64,000 nucleotides of DNA from Gammaproteobacteria bacterium (GCA_014075255.1 CP046178.1:568001-632000), one strand, 5' to 3'. Positions 46,271-57,208 are shown, counted from the first letter of the stretch. Notes: generated from the sequence alone by a model not told the origin. Program-made: numbers and translations.

Positions 46271-47608
46271 ATGAGAGCCATAACTCAATTGCTGCATAAA
46301 GCCAATTATTATCTTATTTCCATTCTTGTTTTAATAATGTCATCCACTGCATTTAGTGCAGGTTTTCAAATTAGTGAGCAAAGCGGAACTGGTCTAGGGC
46401 GTGCTTTTGCTGGATTTGGTGTCATCAACGACGATCTTTCGAATGCCTTTTATAACCCAGCTGGTTTGACCTTGAAAGAGGGCACTCAAATTCAGGTATC
46501 GGGTTATTTGATTGATGGTAAATCTAGGTTTTCTACTGATGATGGAGCAACCAATTTAGATTTTAGAGGATTTGGTATACCGGTTCTTTCGCCAAATGGA
46601 GGATCTAACGATGATGGTGCTACATTTGGAGTGGTCCCAAATTTATATTTCAAAATGGATTTAACGGATAGAATAGTATATGGGTTTTCAATTACAGCGC
46701 CTTTTGGTCTCGCAACAGATTATGATCGTGATTGGGTGGGAAGATACCAAGCTAAAGAATCTGATTTGCTTACAGTTAACATAAATCCTTCACTTGCATA
46801 TAAAGTTTCGGACTCATTTTCAATTGGCGCAGGACTAGTAGCTGAGTATGCTAAAGCTACATTAAGTCAGGCGCTATCGAATGGCCCGGCAGTTCCACCT
46901 GCTCCACCATTCCCAGCAAGCGCAGATGGTTTTAGTGAAGTTAAAGGAGATGATTGGTCTTATGGATGGAATATTGGATTTATGTATCATCCAGATCCTA
47001 CTTTTCGTGCCGGAATTGGATACAGATCCAAGATCGCTCATAAGTTAGATGGAGATGAGAACGATATTACGGGAGTGCCAACATTAGGAGGAAACTTCTC
47101 AGCCGATGTTTCTGCAAGAGCGACACTACCAGAAACAATACATGCAGGAATTTATAAAGAAATAAATAAATGGGGCTTGTCTCTTGGTTTTCGATGGACT
47201 CGTTGGAATAGACTTCAAGAAATTGTTATTCAAACAGATGGGCTACCAGATTCTACTCTTGAGCTAAATTGGGATAACGTTTACTCAGCAAATATTGGAG
47301 TGGACTATTTCTACTCTGATAAATGGACATTCCGCGCAGGTTATATGTTTGATGAATCGCCAACAAATGATCGTGATCGAACTCCTCGAATTCCGGACGA
47401 AGACAGAAATTGGTTTGCAATTGGCGCAAGTTATCATCCAAACGATCATCTACAGTTAGATGTGGGATACACACATATATTAATAGATGATGCTGAAGTA
47501 AATCTTGCAACCCCAATTGCAGGTGATATGGCAACTAGTAATCTAGTTGGCGAGTATGAAGATCCGAATGTTAATATTCTTAGCCTACAAGCTGTTTATA
47601 AATTCTAA
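46271..47608 (+). CDS. FadL/OMPP1 family outer membrane transporter
   Basis: 445 residues. A signal peptide (hydrophobic to about residue 31, FSAG) is followed by GFQISEQSGTGLGRAFAGFGVINDDLSNAFYNPAGLTL, the FadL hatch/N-terminal pattern with NPA, then beta-barrel strands ending in aromatic VYKF. It passes hydrophobic molecules such as long-chain fatty acids or aromatics through the outer membrane. GGAGGA-like sequence (46261-46265) precedes the ATG. Confidence 0.92.
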   Translation: MRAITQLLHKANYYLISILVLIMSSTAFSAGFQISEQSGTGLGRAFAGFGVINDDLSNAFYNPAGLTLKEGTQIQVSGYLIDGKSRFSTDDGATNLDFRGFGIPVLSPNGGSNDDGATFGVVPNLYFKMDLTDRIVYGFSITAPFGLATDYDRDWVGRYQAKESDLLTVNINPSLAYKVSDSFSIGAGLVAEYAKATLSQALSNGPAVPPAPPFPASADGFSEVKGDDWSYGWNIGFMYHPDPTFRAGIGYRSKIAHKLDGDENDITGVPTLGGNFSADVSARATLPETIHAGIYKEINKWGLSLGFRWTRWNRLQEIVIQTDGLPDSTLELNWDNVYSANIGVDYFYSDKWTFRAGYMFDESPTNDRDRTPRIPDEDRNWFAIGASYHPNDHLQLDVGYTHILIDDAEVNLATPIAGDMATSNLVGEYEDPNVNILSLQAVYKF

Positions 47609-47624
47609 ATATAAATTAATGTTA

Positions 47625-47654
47625 CTTCAGTAGCCTGGTTACAGGCTGCTGAAG
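47625..47654 (+). terminator. 13-bp hairpin after the FadL-type gene
   Basis: CTTCAGTAGCCTG (47625-47637) pairs with CAGGCTGCTGAAG (47642-47654) with one G-T wobble around a 4-base loop. Only CTTTAA follows, so the T-tail is weak, but the position fits a terminator. Confidence 0.7.
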
Positions 47655-48183
47655 CTTTAACATTCGTAGTAGTTACCACAGGAATATATTTTGGATTGAG
47701 CTGCTACAGTCATGTACTGCGAATGTGTTTTGAAAAACAGAGATAATTTCTTTCTTAGTTCCTTGCTGTTCCTTTTAATGAGTACACTTTTCTTAGCGAA
47801 ATCATATTTAAAGGAATTTGATTAAATAAATTTATTTAGAATGGATTAACATTAATAAAAATGAGTTAATTAATTATTTTATTTATGAATGCATGTTCTA
47901 AAATATTGCTCTGACTTTATGCGTTAAATTTCTGCTCATCTAAATATCCTTAACCTATCTATTGTTTATTAATTCCTTTATTTTCTAATCGTTTATTTTT
48001 TGCCCATTTGTTTAAATGTTAGTAATTAGTGACTTATGTTTGCTAGCTAATGTTGCAGCTTGTTTCAAACTTTTACATAAATCTAATTGTTATTAACAGA
48101 TAAAGTAAATTATCATGTACTTATTATAAGTGGATATAAATCCACAAAAATAAATAAATATAAGAAAATTCAGGAAGGGAAGA
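47655..48183. other. AT-rich intergenic region before the giant envelope-protein gene
   Basis: 530 bases, strongly T/A-rich, without any coding frame of note. It ends in CAGGAAGGGAAG just before the ATG at 48184, a strong ribosome site. It presumably holds the promoter of the giant gene. Confidence 0.5.
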
Positions 48184-51100
48184 ATGAGAGCGATGCTGTT
48201 CGTTTCTCGTTTGCTATTGGCGTTAATAACAGTATTTGCTGTTACTAATGTTTGGTCTCATAACAAGACTCAATTAGTAAACTGGTCAGTGGAAAAAGAA
48301 TTAGAGCAATCGTTGGTGTATATCAACGATGCTAGTCCGTGGCCAACTAAAACAGGGCAACTAGTAGCTAGCAATAGTAAATACTACCTGGCAGATTTAT
48401 CACTTCATAAGACTGTAAATAATCACACACCAAAAATAGGCGAGGTAGTTACATTTACTATCACCGTTAATAACGCAGGGCCAAAAGGTGCAGATTATTC
48501 GATTGAAGATGTTGTGCCAAGTGGTTACAGCCATATTAATCATATAAATAATGGCGGAACGTTAAGTGGAAATGCTATTACCTGGAAAGGACAATGGATA
48601 GATGCTTACGAGTCTCAAACATTTATATTCTATGCAAAAGTTAACACGCCTGACTGCAAAGCGATTGATCAGTATAAAAATGTAGCCCAAGTAACCTATA
48701 GTAATAAGCCAGACCCGGACTCCACACCAAACAATGATGATGGCGATCAAAGTGAAGATGACGAAGATTATGCAACGGTTGTTCCTGACACTAATATATG
48801 TGATCAAGTTGCCGATCTATCACTTCATAAGAGTGAGGATAATTCCCAGCCTTGGGTAGGTGAACAGGTAACCTTCACCATTACAATCAACAATGATGGC
48901 CCGGATGCCGCCACCAATGTAGGCATCAGTGATGTGGTACCTGCCGGCTACAACAACATTGCCAACATTAGTAACGCAGGAGTCGCCACCGGCAACACCA
49001 TCAACTGGTCGATTGCCAACATCGCGGTCAACGAGAGTGCGACCGTAACGTTTACGGCGGATGTACTTACACCCACCGGCACGGCAAATGAATACTTAAA
49101 CACCGCACAAGTCAGTGCCAGTGATCAACTGGATCCGGACTCGACTCCAGGCAATGATGATGGCGATCAAAGTGAAGATGATGAAGACAATGCGGTGGTG
49201 GTGCCGAACGTGGGTCAAGGCAGTGCGGATCTATCATTGACCAAAGATGTTAACAACGCGACCCCGAATGTAGGCGACACCGTAACCTTCACGATTAATG
49301 TAGCCAACGCCGGCCCGGATGCCGCCACCAATGTAGGCATCAGTGATGTGGTACCTGCCGGCTACAACAACATTGCCAACATTAGTAACGCAGGAGTCGC
49401 CACCGGCAACACCATCAACTGGTCGATTGCCAACATCGCGGTCAACGAGAGTGCGACCGTAACGTTTACGGCGGATGTACTTACACCCACCGGCACGGCA
49501 AATGAATACTTAAACACCGCACAAGTCAGTGCCAGTGATCAACTGGATCCGGACTCGACTCCAGGCAATGATGATGGCGATCAAAGTGAAGATGATGAAG
49601 ACAATGCGGTGGTGGTGCCGAACGTGGGTCAAGGCAGTGCGGATCTATCATTGACCAAAGATGTTAACAACGCGACCCCGAATGTAGGCGACACCGTAAC
49701 CTTCACGATTAATGTAGCCAACGCCGGCCCGGATGCCGCCACCAATGTAGGCATCAGTGATGTGGTACCTGCCGGCTACAACAACATTGCCAACATTAGT
49801 AACGCAGGAGTCGCCACCGGCAACACCATCAACTGGTCGATTGCCAACATCGCGGTCAACGAGAGTGCGACCGTAACGTTTACGGCGGATGTACTTACAC
49901 CCACCGGCACGGCAAATGAATACTTAAACACCGCACAAGTCAGTGCCAGTGATCAACTGGATCCGGACTCGACTCCAGACAATGATGATGGCGATCAAAG
50001 TGAAGATGATGAAGACAATGCTTTTATATCACCATTAGTGGATCCTACTGGGTTTTTCTACTGTGAAGATACGGGACAAATATTAACTGGTGGTTCAATC
50101 GCTTTTGCTGGTGGTATCGTTAACGTAGGTGCAGATGGCTCTACCGGAGAGTACCAAGTAGATTTTTTACCGGTTGCTGTAGGCACTTTGTATACAATGA
50201 CCGTTACACCTCCGCCTGGGACTATATTAAGCGTAACTAGGCCTGTAAATCCTACACCAATTGATCCAATAGTAGCGGGTCCACCATTAATAATTGGTAG
50301 TGATGAACTCGGTACATCTGGATTTTTAGCAGACTTTACGGTTGGTGCTAATACCCCATGGTATGACACATTTACGATTGATCCAGGAGATCAACTGATG
50401 CTAAACAATAATATACCTGTAACTAATTGTGCAACGACCGTAATTCAATTGCGAAAAATAGCTGCAGATGAATCAGTCACGATAGGAAGTTTAGCGCAAT
50501 ATGAAATACGCGCTAGAGCCACGTTACCGGTTCCGCTAACGGATATAGATATAGAGGATAATATACCTGGCGGCTTTAGCTACGTAGATGGATCTGCGGT
50601 TCTGATTCGCGCTGGAACGGATGGTGTACTCGACACAGGTGATGATGTAGTTACAAGTGCGGTCGTGACAGGTACAGATCCAATAACTTTTGAAGACATA
50701 GACTTCGCAATTGGTGAAGAATTATTAGTTCGTTATTTCTTACAAGTAAGTTCTGGAGTGGTTGAAGGCACATACGAAAATATTGCACAGTGTTTTAATG
50801 AAAATAGAATTCCATTATGTAATACCACTCAAGCTTCAGTGCAGGTGTCTCAAGATCCTATTTTAGAAAAAGCTACAATCATTGGTAAAGTTTATGCGGA
50901 TCGTGATGAAGATGGCTGGCAAGATAATGCTAATGCAACCAATATTGTTGTAAAAGTACAAGGTGATGAAGGAATAGGTCAACAAGTAGAAAGTTTAACG
51001 GGTCGTGCTGATCACACAGACCCAATTGAGGATCATCAAGCGAGTATATCGGTTGCACTTCCTGCAGATAAATCTGTACCAGTGAAAATAACAACGGACG

Positions 51101-54100
51101 AAGGTACCATTTTATTAGTTGATCATACGGGTAAGGTAACTGAACAACATGTTGGCAAAAAATCTAAAGGTTTAACGGCACAAGATCTGCGCATAAGCTC
51201 GTCCATTCGTAATGGAAGTATGGACCTCATCATTACCAACTATGGAATTCACGAGACAGGAATTCCTGGCGTTCGTTTAGCAACTGTTGAAGGATTGTTG
51301 GTTGAAACCGATGAATACGGCCGTTATCACTTGGCAGACATTGATGGTGGAAGATGGGAAAGAGGGCGTAACTTCATACTTAAAGCAGACCCATCAACTC
51401 TTCCTGAGGGTTCTGAGTTTACAACTGAAAATCCTAGAGTATTGAGAATTACTCAAGGATTGATGAGTAAGATTAATTTTGGGGTGAAATTACCTAAGCA
51501 AGATCCTGTCTATAAAAAATTAATGAAAGAACGTGAAGTAGTGCGAGAAGAAGAAGTGATTGAAACGCGCGAGCTTACGGGCATCGTTGACCCAGTTCAT
51601 TTTGAATCGGGTAAAGCGGACATTCCTGATAGTTATATTAAACAGCTGCAACGCGCGATAAATAGTTTGTCTAGCAAAGATAATGTAAGAATAAGTGTTA
51701 TTGGGCATACCGATATACAGCGATTATCGGAACGAACTGCTGCAAAATTTTCAGACAACTATGGTTTGTCTAACGCTAGAGCCGATCAAGTAGCAAATGA
51801 ATTAAGTGAAGCATTAAACATAAATCGCAGCAGCATAGAAATATCTGGTCGCGGGCCAGATGACCCTATCGCTACTAATAATACATTAGCCGGTATGGCA
51901 CAAAATAGAAGAGTAGAGATAAACGTACTATATGATGAAAAAGTAATAAAGCGGACTACCAAAACGATTAGTGAACGAGTTGCGGCTGGAAGAAGTGATG
52001 TACAGCTACCGCGTGGTGGAAGAGTGTGGGTGGTAGAAGATCCATCTAAAGTAGATCCAAGACTTGATATTCAATTTCATAGTGCCGTAAGCATAAATGA
52101 GAATGGCACTTCATCTCCGGTAACATTCAACAGCTACAGCAACTACCTAGCATTTTTAAAGAGATGGGAAGTGGATGTTTATAACGATTCTGATTTTGAT
52201 TTAATAAATCCCATTGCAACGATTAAAGGTGATAGAAATAATTTCCTACAAATTCATACACTCAGTTTTAATCAAGGAATTTTGTTAGAAAAATCACTTT
52301 GGTACGTGCTGCGTGTATACGATGCAGAAAATAGAATGGATGAAACCGTTCCAAAACGTATTGCGGTTATAGATGACAATCTAAACGGATTCGAACCTTT
52401 AACCGAAGAGCAACGTATTCAAATTGCTAATGGTTTGATTGGAAAATCAAGTCTTAATAATCAAAGAATTCCAATTCATGGCTCACGTGTGCGTATTAAT
52501 GGAAGTGGAATCAATAGAAGCCATGTGTTGAAAGTTGGCGACTTAATGGTATCAATTTCTCATAAAGGCACTTTTGCTACTGAACAGCATCTACCTACTG
52601 GAACGCATACATTTGCTATAAATGTGAGTGATGGAATTGATGAAACCATGGATCGTGACCTGAGTGTCGATGTAACGGGAGAGCACTTCTTTATGGTCGG
52701 GTTAGCCAATCTCACAGTGGGTGAAAATAATTTGTCTGGTAGCGTAGAAGCACTGGGTGAAGATGATCACTTTGATGAAGATGTTTGGATTGATGGCCGC
52801 TTAGCGTTCTATCTGAAAGGCAAGGTAAAGGGTAAATACTTAATCACAGCCCAATTGGATACCACCGAAGATGAATTACATAATTTAGGTGATCGTTTAG
52901 ATGATGAAGATCCTAGCCGCATATTCCGCCAATTAGATCCTGATCAATACTATGCAGTGTATGGGGATGATTCGATCACAATTGATGATACCGATAGCCA
53001 AGGAATGTTCTATCTTCGTGTGGATTGGGATAAGAGTATGGCGTTGTGGGGTAACTACAATACCGATATTACAGGAACAGAGTTTGCGCAATACAATCGT
53101 AGTTTATATGGAGCCAAAGTAGAGCACCGAAATATAAACACAACTGATTTTGGTGATCATAAGCATGAAATTCATGCATTTGCATCGCAGGCACAAAATG
53201 TTGCAGCCCATAATGAATTTATAGCGACTGGTGGATCACTTTACTACTTAAGAAATACTGAGGTCGTGCAAGGTTCTGAAAAAATATGGGTGGAAGTGCG
53301 AAATCGTGACACGGAACAGGTCACAGAAAATATTACGTTAACGCAAGGTGAAGATTACGACATTGACTACCTACAAGGTCGCGTTATTCTTACCCGTCCG
53401 TTAACTCAAGTGGATTTTGGTAATGGCCCATCAATAATTCGTGATGAGCCACTTGAAGGTGACGATGTATTCTTATTGGTAGATTATGAATACAACCCGG
53501 ATAGTTTTGATGCAGATGATGTTACGGCAGGCCTTCGTGGTAAGGCTTGGTTGAACAAATATATAGGCCTTGGTGGAACCTATGTCAGTGAAGAGCGTGA
53601 TGGTGAAGATTATGAGTTGAAGGGTGCTGATGTAACATTGAAAGCAGGTAAGGGCACGTACATTAAGCTCGAGTATGCAGAAAGCGATGCGATACAAACG
53701 AGCCAAAGCCTGATATCTAATAACGGCGGTATTAGTTTCGGTCAACAAGCTACGGTTGATGACCAAGATAGTAAAGCAGAAGCGTATGGTATTGAAGCCC
53801 GCGCTAACTTTGCTGAAATGACAGACAATGAGCATGAAGGTTATCTCATGGCTTGGTGGAAAGATCGTGACGCTGGATTTTCATCTACAGCAAGAATCGA
53901 TGATGGAATTGAAACCAGTGATATTGGTTTAGAGGGTGAATATCGTGCCACACAAAACTTAACATTGAGCACACGAATTACGAATCTTGATAAAGAAAGT
54001 ATTAATGAATTAACCACTGCGAGTATTCAGGCAGATTATTCATTATCGGATCGCTTAACGGTAGGTGCTGAATTACGTCATGAAGACGAAGACGATGATA

Positions 54101-55398
54101 CGTTTGGTAATAGTAAAGCAACATTAGGTGGCCTAGGTTTGCGTTACAAATTCAACCGTGAAACAGAGCTGTATACAACTGGGCAACTTGTTTTGAGTGA
54201 TAGTGGCGAATATCAAGACAATGCAGGTTTCACAGTAGGCGCAAGCAGACAAGTTACTTCCAAACTTGCATTAAAAGGCGAGGTCTTTACAGGTGATCGT
54301 GGCGAAGCATTTATTCTAGGTGGTGAGTATGCGGTAACACCCAATTCAAATATCAGTATTAATGCTGGTTTTGGTGAAGGTGCTGCGACACAAGTTGGAA
54401 CCAATTACACCACGGCAAGCGGCTTAGAGCTTTATGGAAGTTATGCAGTTGATCCAGATCGTACAGATAGTGGAGCAAATAAATATACCTTCGGAACAAA
54501 GCGAAAGTTACAAAACGGTTTGCAAATATATTCCGAAAGTCAGTTTGGGGAAGGGGATGACGAGCAAAGCATTGGACGCACGTATGGTCTTGATTATGAT
54601 GTAACAGAAGAATGGCGTTTAAGCGCATCATTGCAAACCAATGATGTAGAGCTCAGTACAGGCGACGTAGATAGGCGCGCCGCTACCATTGGCGCAAGAT
54701 TTAAGAATGATTCAGTTCGATTTGGAACAGTACTTGAATATCGTGAAGATGATGATCAAACATCAGATCTGGATAATAGCCAGTGGGTAACCAGTAACAC
54801 GGTTGAATGGCAAAAGAGTGAAAGCCTAAGGTTGCTTGGTAAATTAGATTTATCTGCCACACATAGCGATCGCAATAAAAATGATGAAGCAAAGTACGCA
54901 GAATTTGATTTAGGCTTTGCTTATAGACCTGCATTTGACGATCGCTTAAATGTGCTGGGGAAATATACCTACCTATATGATTTGGGAACGAGTGGGCAAG
55001 AGGATTCAACTACTGATGAGCGAAGTCATATTTTCTCACTTGAAGGCCTATATGATCTAAATCAGAAATGGGAAGTAGGTGCCAAATATGCTCATCGTGA
55101 AGGGGATGTGCGCTTTTCTCGCGGTTCTGGCGAATGGTTTGAGTCTGGTGCGCATTTAGCCGTTATACGATCACGCTATCATTTCATTAAGAAGTGGGAT
55201 GCGTTAATTGAATATCGCTGGTTAGAAGCTGAATCTGAGGACAATGATAAACTTGGGTTCCTAGTGGGCGCCTATGGCCATATAGGCAATAACTTCAAAG
55301 TAGGTGCAGGATATAACTTTACAGACTTTGATGATGATCTAACGGATCAAGATTATGAGAGTGATGGTTGGTTCTTTGATGTGGTTGGAAAATACTAG
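48184..55398 (+). CDS. Giant envelope protein: DUF11 repeats, SdrD-like, OmpA-like domain and C-terminal beta-barrel
   Basis: 2404 residues. The signal peptide ends near residue 26 (NVWSHN). Four DUF11/CARDB-like repeats of 138-140 residues (ADLSLxK..., ending in an Asp-rich DPDSTPGNDDGDQSEDDED) occupy residues about 70-623. Later parts include a prealbumin/SdrD-like linker (IIGKVYADRDEDGWQD, about 900; ETDEYGRYHLADIDGG, about 1050), an OmpA-like peptidoglycan-binding domain (FESGKADIPDSYIKQL, ISVIGHTDIQRL, RRVEINV; about 1140-1260), and a barrel of many amphipathic strands ending VVGKY. It is probably an outer-membrane protein with a repeat stalk. The repeats at DNA level are nearly identical and more GC-rich than the rest. 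Confidence 0.88.
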   Translation: MRAMLFVSRLLLALITVFAVTNVWSHNKTQLVNWSVEKELEQSLVYINDASPWPTKTGQLVASNSKYYLADLSLHKTVNNHTPKIGEVVTFTITVNNAGPKGADYSIEDVVPSGYSHINHINNGGTLSGNAITWKGQWIDAYESQTFIFYAKVNTPDCKAIDQYKNVAQVTYSNKPDPDSTPNNDDGDQSEDDEDYATVVPDTNICDQVADLSLHKSEDNSQPWVGEQVTFTITINNDGPDAATNVGISDVVPAGYNNIANISNAGVATGNTINWSIANIAVNESATVTFTADVLTPTGTANEYLNTAQVSASDQLDPDSTPGNDDGDQSEDDEDNAVVVPNVGQGSADLSLTKDVNNATPNVGDTVTFTINVANAGPDAATNVGISDVVPAGYNNIANISNAGVATGNTINWSIANIAVNESATVTFTADVLTPTGTANEYLNTAQVSASDQLDPDSTPGNDDGDQSEDDEDNAVVVPNVGQGSADLSLTKDVNNATPNVGDTVTFTINVANAGPDAATNVGISDVVPAGYNNIANISNAGVATGNTINWSIANIAVNESATVTFTADVLTPTGTANEYLNTAQVSASDQLDPDSTPDNDDGDQSEDDEDNAFISPLVDPTGFFYCEDTGQILTGGSIAFAGGIVNVGADGSTGEYQVDFLPVAVGTLYTMTVTPPPGTILSVTRPVNPTPIDPIVAGPPLIIGSDELGTSGFLADFTVGANTPWYDTFTIDPGDQLMLNNNIPVTNCATTVIQLRKIAADESVTIGSLAQYEIRARATLPVPLTDIDIEDNIPGGFSYVDGSAVLIRAGTDGVLDTGDDVVTSAVVTGTDPITFEDIDFAIGEELLVRYFLQVSSGVVEGTYENIAQCFNENRIPLCNTTQASVQVSQDPILEKATIIGKVYADRDEDGWQDNANATNIVVKVQGDEGIGQQVESLTGRADHTDPIEDHQASISVALPADKSVPVKITTDEGTILLVDHTGKVTEQHVGKKSKGLTAQDLRISSSIRNGSMDLIITNYGIHETGIPGVRLATVEGLLVETDEYGRYHLADIDGGRWERGRNFILKADPSTLPEGSEFTTENPRVLRITQGLMSKINFGVKLPKQDPVYKKLMKEREVVREEEVIETRELTGIVDPVHFESGKADIPDSYIKQLQRAINSLSSKDNVRISVIGHTDIQRLSERTAAKFSDNYGLSNARADQVANELSEALNINRSSIEISGRGPDDPIATNNTLAGMAQNRRVEINVLYDEKVIKRTTKTISERVAAGRSDVQLPRGGRVWVVEDPSKVDPRLDIQFHSAVSINENGTSSPVTFNSYSNYLAFLKRWEVDVYNDSDFDLINPIATIKGDRNNFLQIHTLSFNQGILLEKSLWYVLRVYDAENRMDETVPKRIAVIDDNLNGFEPLTEEQRIQIANGLIGKSSLNNQRIPIHGSRVRINGSGINRSHVLKVGDLMVSISHKGTFATEQHLPTGTHTFAINVSDGIDETMDRDLSVDVTGEHFFMVGLANLTVGENNLSGSVEALGEDDHFDEDVWIDGRLAFYLKGKVKGKYLITAQLDTTEDELHNLGDRLDDEDPSRIFRQLDPDQYYAVYGDDSITIDDTDSQGMFYLRVDWDKSMALWGNYNTDITGTEFAQYNRSLYGAKVEHRNINTTDFGDHKHEIHAFASQAQNVAAHNEFIATGGSLYYLRNTEVVQGSEKIWVEVRNRDTEQVTENITLTQGEDYDIDYLQGRVILTRPLTQVDFGNGPSIIRDEPLEGDDVFLLVDYEYNPDSFDADDVTAGLRGKAWLNKYIGLGGTYVSEERDGEDYELKGADVTLKAGKGTYIKLEYAESDAIQTSQSLISNNGGISFGQQATVDDQDSKAEAYGIEARANFAEMTDNEHEGYLMAWWKDRDAGFSSTARIDDGIETSDIGLEGEYRATQNLTLSTRITNLDKESINELTTASIQADYSLSDRLTVGAELRHEDEDDDTFGNSKATLGGLGLRYKFNRETELYTTGQLVLSDSGEYQDNAGFTVGASRQVTSKLALKGEVFTGDRGEAFILGGEYAVTPNSNISINAGFGEGAATQVGTNYTTASGLELYGSYAVDPDRTDSGANKYTFGTKRKLQNGLQIYSESQFGEGDDEQSIGRTYGLDYDVTEEWRLSASLQTNDVELSTGDVDRRAATIGARFKNDSVRFGTVLEYREDDDQTSDLDNSQWVTSNTVEWQKSESLRLLGKLDLSATHSDRNKNDEAKYAEFDLGFAYRPAFDDRLNVLGKYTYLYDLGTSGQEDSTTDERSHIFSLEGLYDLNQKWEVGAKYAHREGDVRFSRGSGEWFESGAHLAVIRSRYHFIKKWDALIEYRWLEAESEDNDKLGFLVGAYGHIGNNFKVGAGYNFTDFDDDLTDQDYESDGWFFDVVGKY
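48811..50052 (+). repeat. Three 414-bp tandem repeats (138 codons each)
   Basis: Units start at 48811, 49225 and 49639 with period 414, each beginning Ala-Asp-Leu-Ser-Leu. By eye units 2 and 3 are identical apart from one G-to-A change near 49975 until they diverge at about 50018, and unit 1 matches from 48898 to its end. An older, diverged unit lies at 48391-48810. The bases look markedly more GC-rich than the flanks. Confidence 0.93.
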
Positions 55399-55403
55399 TC
55401 TAA

Positions 55404-56045
55404 CTACTTAATTGAGCCTACTAGACTAACTAACTTCTGATCTAGGCCAACAATGGTATCTTTCCATTGTGATTTTCCAACGACACATTCATTTTGTGGA
55501 GTAATAGTTGAAAGATCTTGCTCACGGATCAAAATACCAGACTGTGTAACAAATACAGTATATAAAGTATTGGGCTTCATATTTTTATAAGCAGAGCTGC
55601 CGTATACCGTATCCACGGGGGGAAATTTATTTTTATAACGATCTGCCACCTTGGCTAAGTCTAGTGTAGAGGTAGTTTTTAGATCATGGGCACTATGATT
55701 CTTTGTTTTTTCATCCTCTATTTTAGAATAGCGTCCTGATAGTCTGTCAATTCTATACATGGCATTTAAACCAAACAAAGTAGCCCATGATTTCCATTTT
55801 AGAAACTGTGAATCGATGCGCCATTCATCTCCATAAATTCTATAAATACTTTCTTCACAGAAATTACCTAATCTTAGTGTTGCGTCAAATTCTTGAATAC
55901 TGACAGGAGTAAATGTTAGCTGTGCGATAGGTTTTTCAGCTACCAGGCGTTTGTAAGTATAAATATTACTAAGCACAAGGAATGCTAATACTAGAGAAAC
56001 TATAGTTAGAAGCTTTAAAACTTTTGGAGCAAAGTATTTAAACAT
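55404..56045 (-). CDS. Membrane-anchored protein of unknown function
   Basis: 213 residues. One N-terminal transmembrane helix (about residues 9-28) precedes a soluble, probably periplasmic domain containing FCEESIYRIYGDEWRIDSQFLKWKSWATLFGLNAMYRIDRLSGRYS. The sequence is typical of a conserved family in gammaproteobacteria sometimes labelled as multidrug transporter, which the single helix does not support. It ends 5 bases from the giant gene's stop, convergent. Confidence 0.7.
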   Translation of the reverse strand: MFKYFAPKVLKLLTIVSLVLAFLVLSNIYTYKRLVAEKPIAQLTFTPVSIQEFDATLRLGNFCEESIYRIYGDEWRIDSQFLKWKSWATLFGLNAMYRIDRLSGRYSKIEDEKTKNHSAHDLKTTSTLDLAKVADRYKNKFPPVDTVYGSSAYKNMKPNTLYTVFVTQSGILIREQDLSTITPQNECVVGKSQWKDTIVGLDQKLVSLVGSIK

Positions 56046-56522
56046 GGCTAGAACTCTAACAATATTTAGTTAAAGGATAATGTCTAGTTAATTGGTTGGT
56101 AGTGTATAAGCCATTAAATGGTGAATTTGCTGGAAATTCTTAGAATAGGCTAGATAAGATGAATTTAAGCCTATGTAATGCCTATATATATAATATTTAA
56201 CATAATATATATTATGCGTAGTTGTATATGAATATATAAACGCCCTATATAAGTTCTCTGCAATTACTGTCAATCTACTGCTAGCTTATCAATGTTTGCT
56301 TTATTCATTGAATACAACCTAATTAAGACCTTCTGATGGTTATATTTGTATAACTTTCAGAATAGATGAGAATCCATAAGAAATATGCATTATTTTTAAC
56401 CTATTGTTTTAAATGATAATTAAAGGATATTTATCTACTGATTAGTTATATTTAATTCCATTAGAATAATATTATATTAGTATGTACTAATACTATATTA
56501 AAACTAACCGGAGTAAGTAGTC
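56046..56522. promoter_or_regulatory. AT-rich promoter region of the first Met-rich gene
   Basis: 477 bases, nearly all A/T, no gene. Near its end TATTAGTA and TACTAATA (56474-56491) form an inverted repeat around TG, 32 bases before the ATG, and CCGGAGTAAG gives the ribosome site. The palindrome could be an operator or part of a structured 5' leader. Confidence 0.45.
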
Positions 56523-57140
56523 ATGAGCAAATTTTTAATCTCTTTTAAATACACGCTATCAGCTTTCGCTTTAATCCTATTAGTAGGTTTATCTACAGTA
56601 GTTTTTGGTGAAGCTAATAATGCAGAAAATCAAGATATAGCTGAGAATGCTTCTGACTGCAAAATGAAAGCCTATACAGATCCACAAGCCCTAGCAGCAG
56701 CAATGGCAAATCCAACTGAATTTATGCAAATTATTGCTTTAATGAGCAATCCACAAACAGCACAAAGCATGATGGAGTGCGGCATGGATTCAAAGCAATG
56801 GAATGAAATCATGGCTAACATGACAAACCCTGCATCGATGATGGCTGCATCGGGTCAATTCATGAATCCACAAATGTATATGAACTGGATGACTGCAATG
56901 ATGAATCCAGCGTTCTACCAAACCACAATGAATGCTTACATGAATCCTGCTCTTTATAACCAGTGGATGACTACAATGATGAACCCTGCATTCTATTCGG
57001 CTCCCATGGCAAAAATGGCTGATCCTAAATGGCAGCAAGAAAGCACTGCTTGGATGATGAATCCAGCTAATTTCCAGAAAATGTTTGAAGGCATGTACAA
57101 CACAGCCCCTGTTGTAGCCGATGCAACTTCAGCTAAATAA
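56523..57140 (+). CDS. Met-rich exported protein with MNP/YxxW repeats
   Basis: 205 residues. A Sec signal peptide ends near residue 29 (VVFG/EANN). The mature part has an N-terminal helical region with DCKMKAYTDPQALAAAMANP and MMECGMD, so two Cys. Residues about 115-190 are three copies of a 26-27 residue unit with MNP-x2-Y-x2-W-x3-MMNPAFY (the last copy has DPKW). This is the same module as in the minus-strand proteins at 60326-62150. The function is unknown; Met/aromatic composition suggests Cu(I), haem or sulfur binding. A terminator follows. Confidence 0.8.
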   Translation: MSKFLISFKYTLSAFALILLVGLSTVVFGEANNAENQDIAENASDCKMKAYTDPQALAAAMANPTEFMQIIALMSNPQTAQSMMECGMDSKQWNEIMANMTNPASMMAASGQFMNPQMYMNWMTAMMNPAFYQTTMNAYMNPALYNQWMTTMMNPAFYSAPMAKMADPKWQQESTAWMMNPANFQKMFEGMYNTAPVVADATSAK

Positions 57141-57208
57141 AATTAAATGCTGGGAAGCACTGGGATGTTTTTGACTCTCCGGAACTAGAGTAGAACAGCC
57201 TCCCCCTT

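Noticed and set aside
48811-50052. CRISPR-like or mobile repeat array
   Set aside because: The repeat period is 414 bases, in frame and coding for DUF11 units of the giant protein; there are no spacers.
56523-57140. Calling the Met-rich proteins sulfur globule proteins
   Set aside because: Composition and neighbours allow it, but I have no sequence match to known sulfur globule proteins, so the name is kept as hypothesis only.
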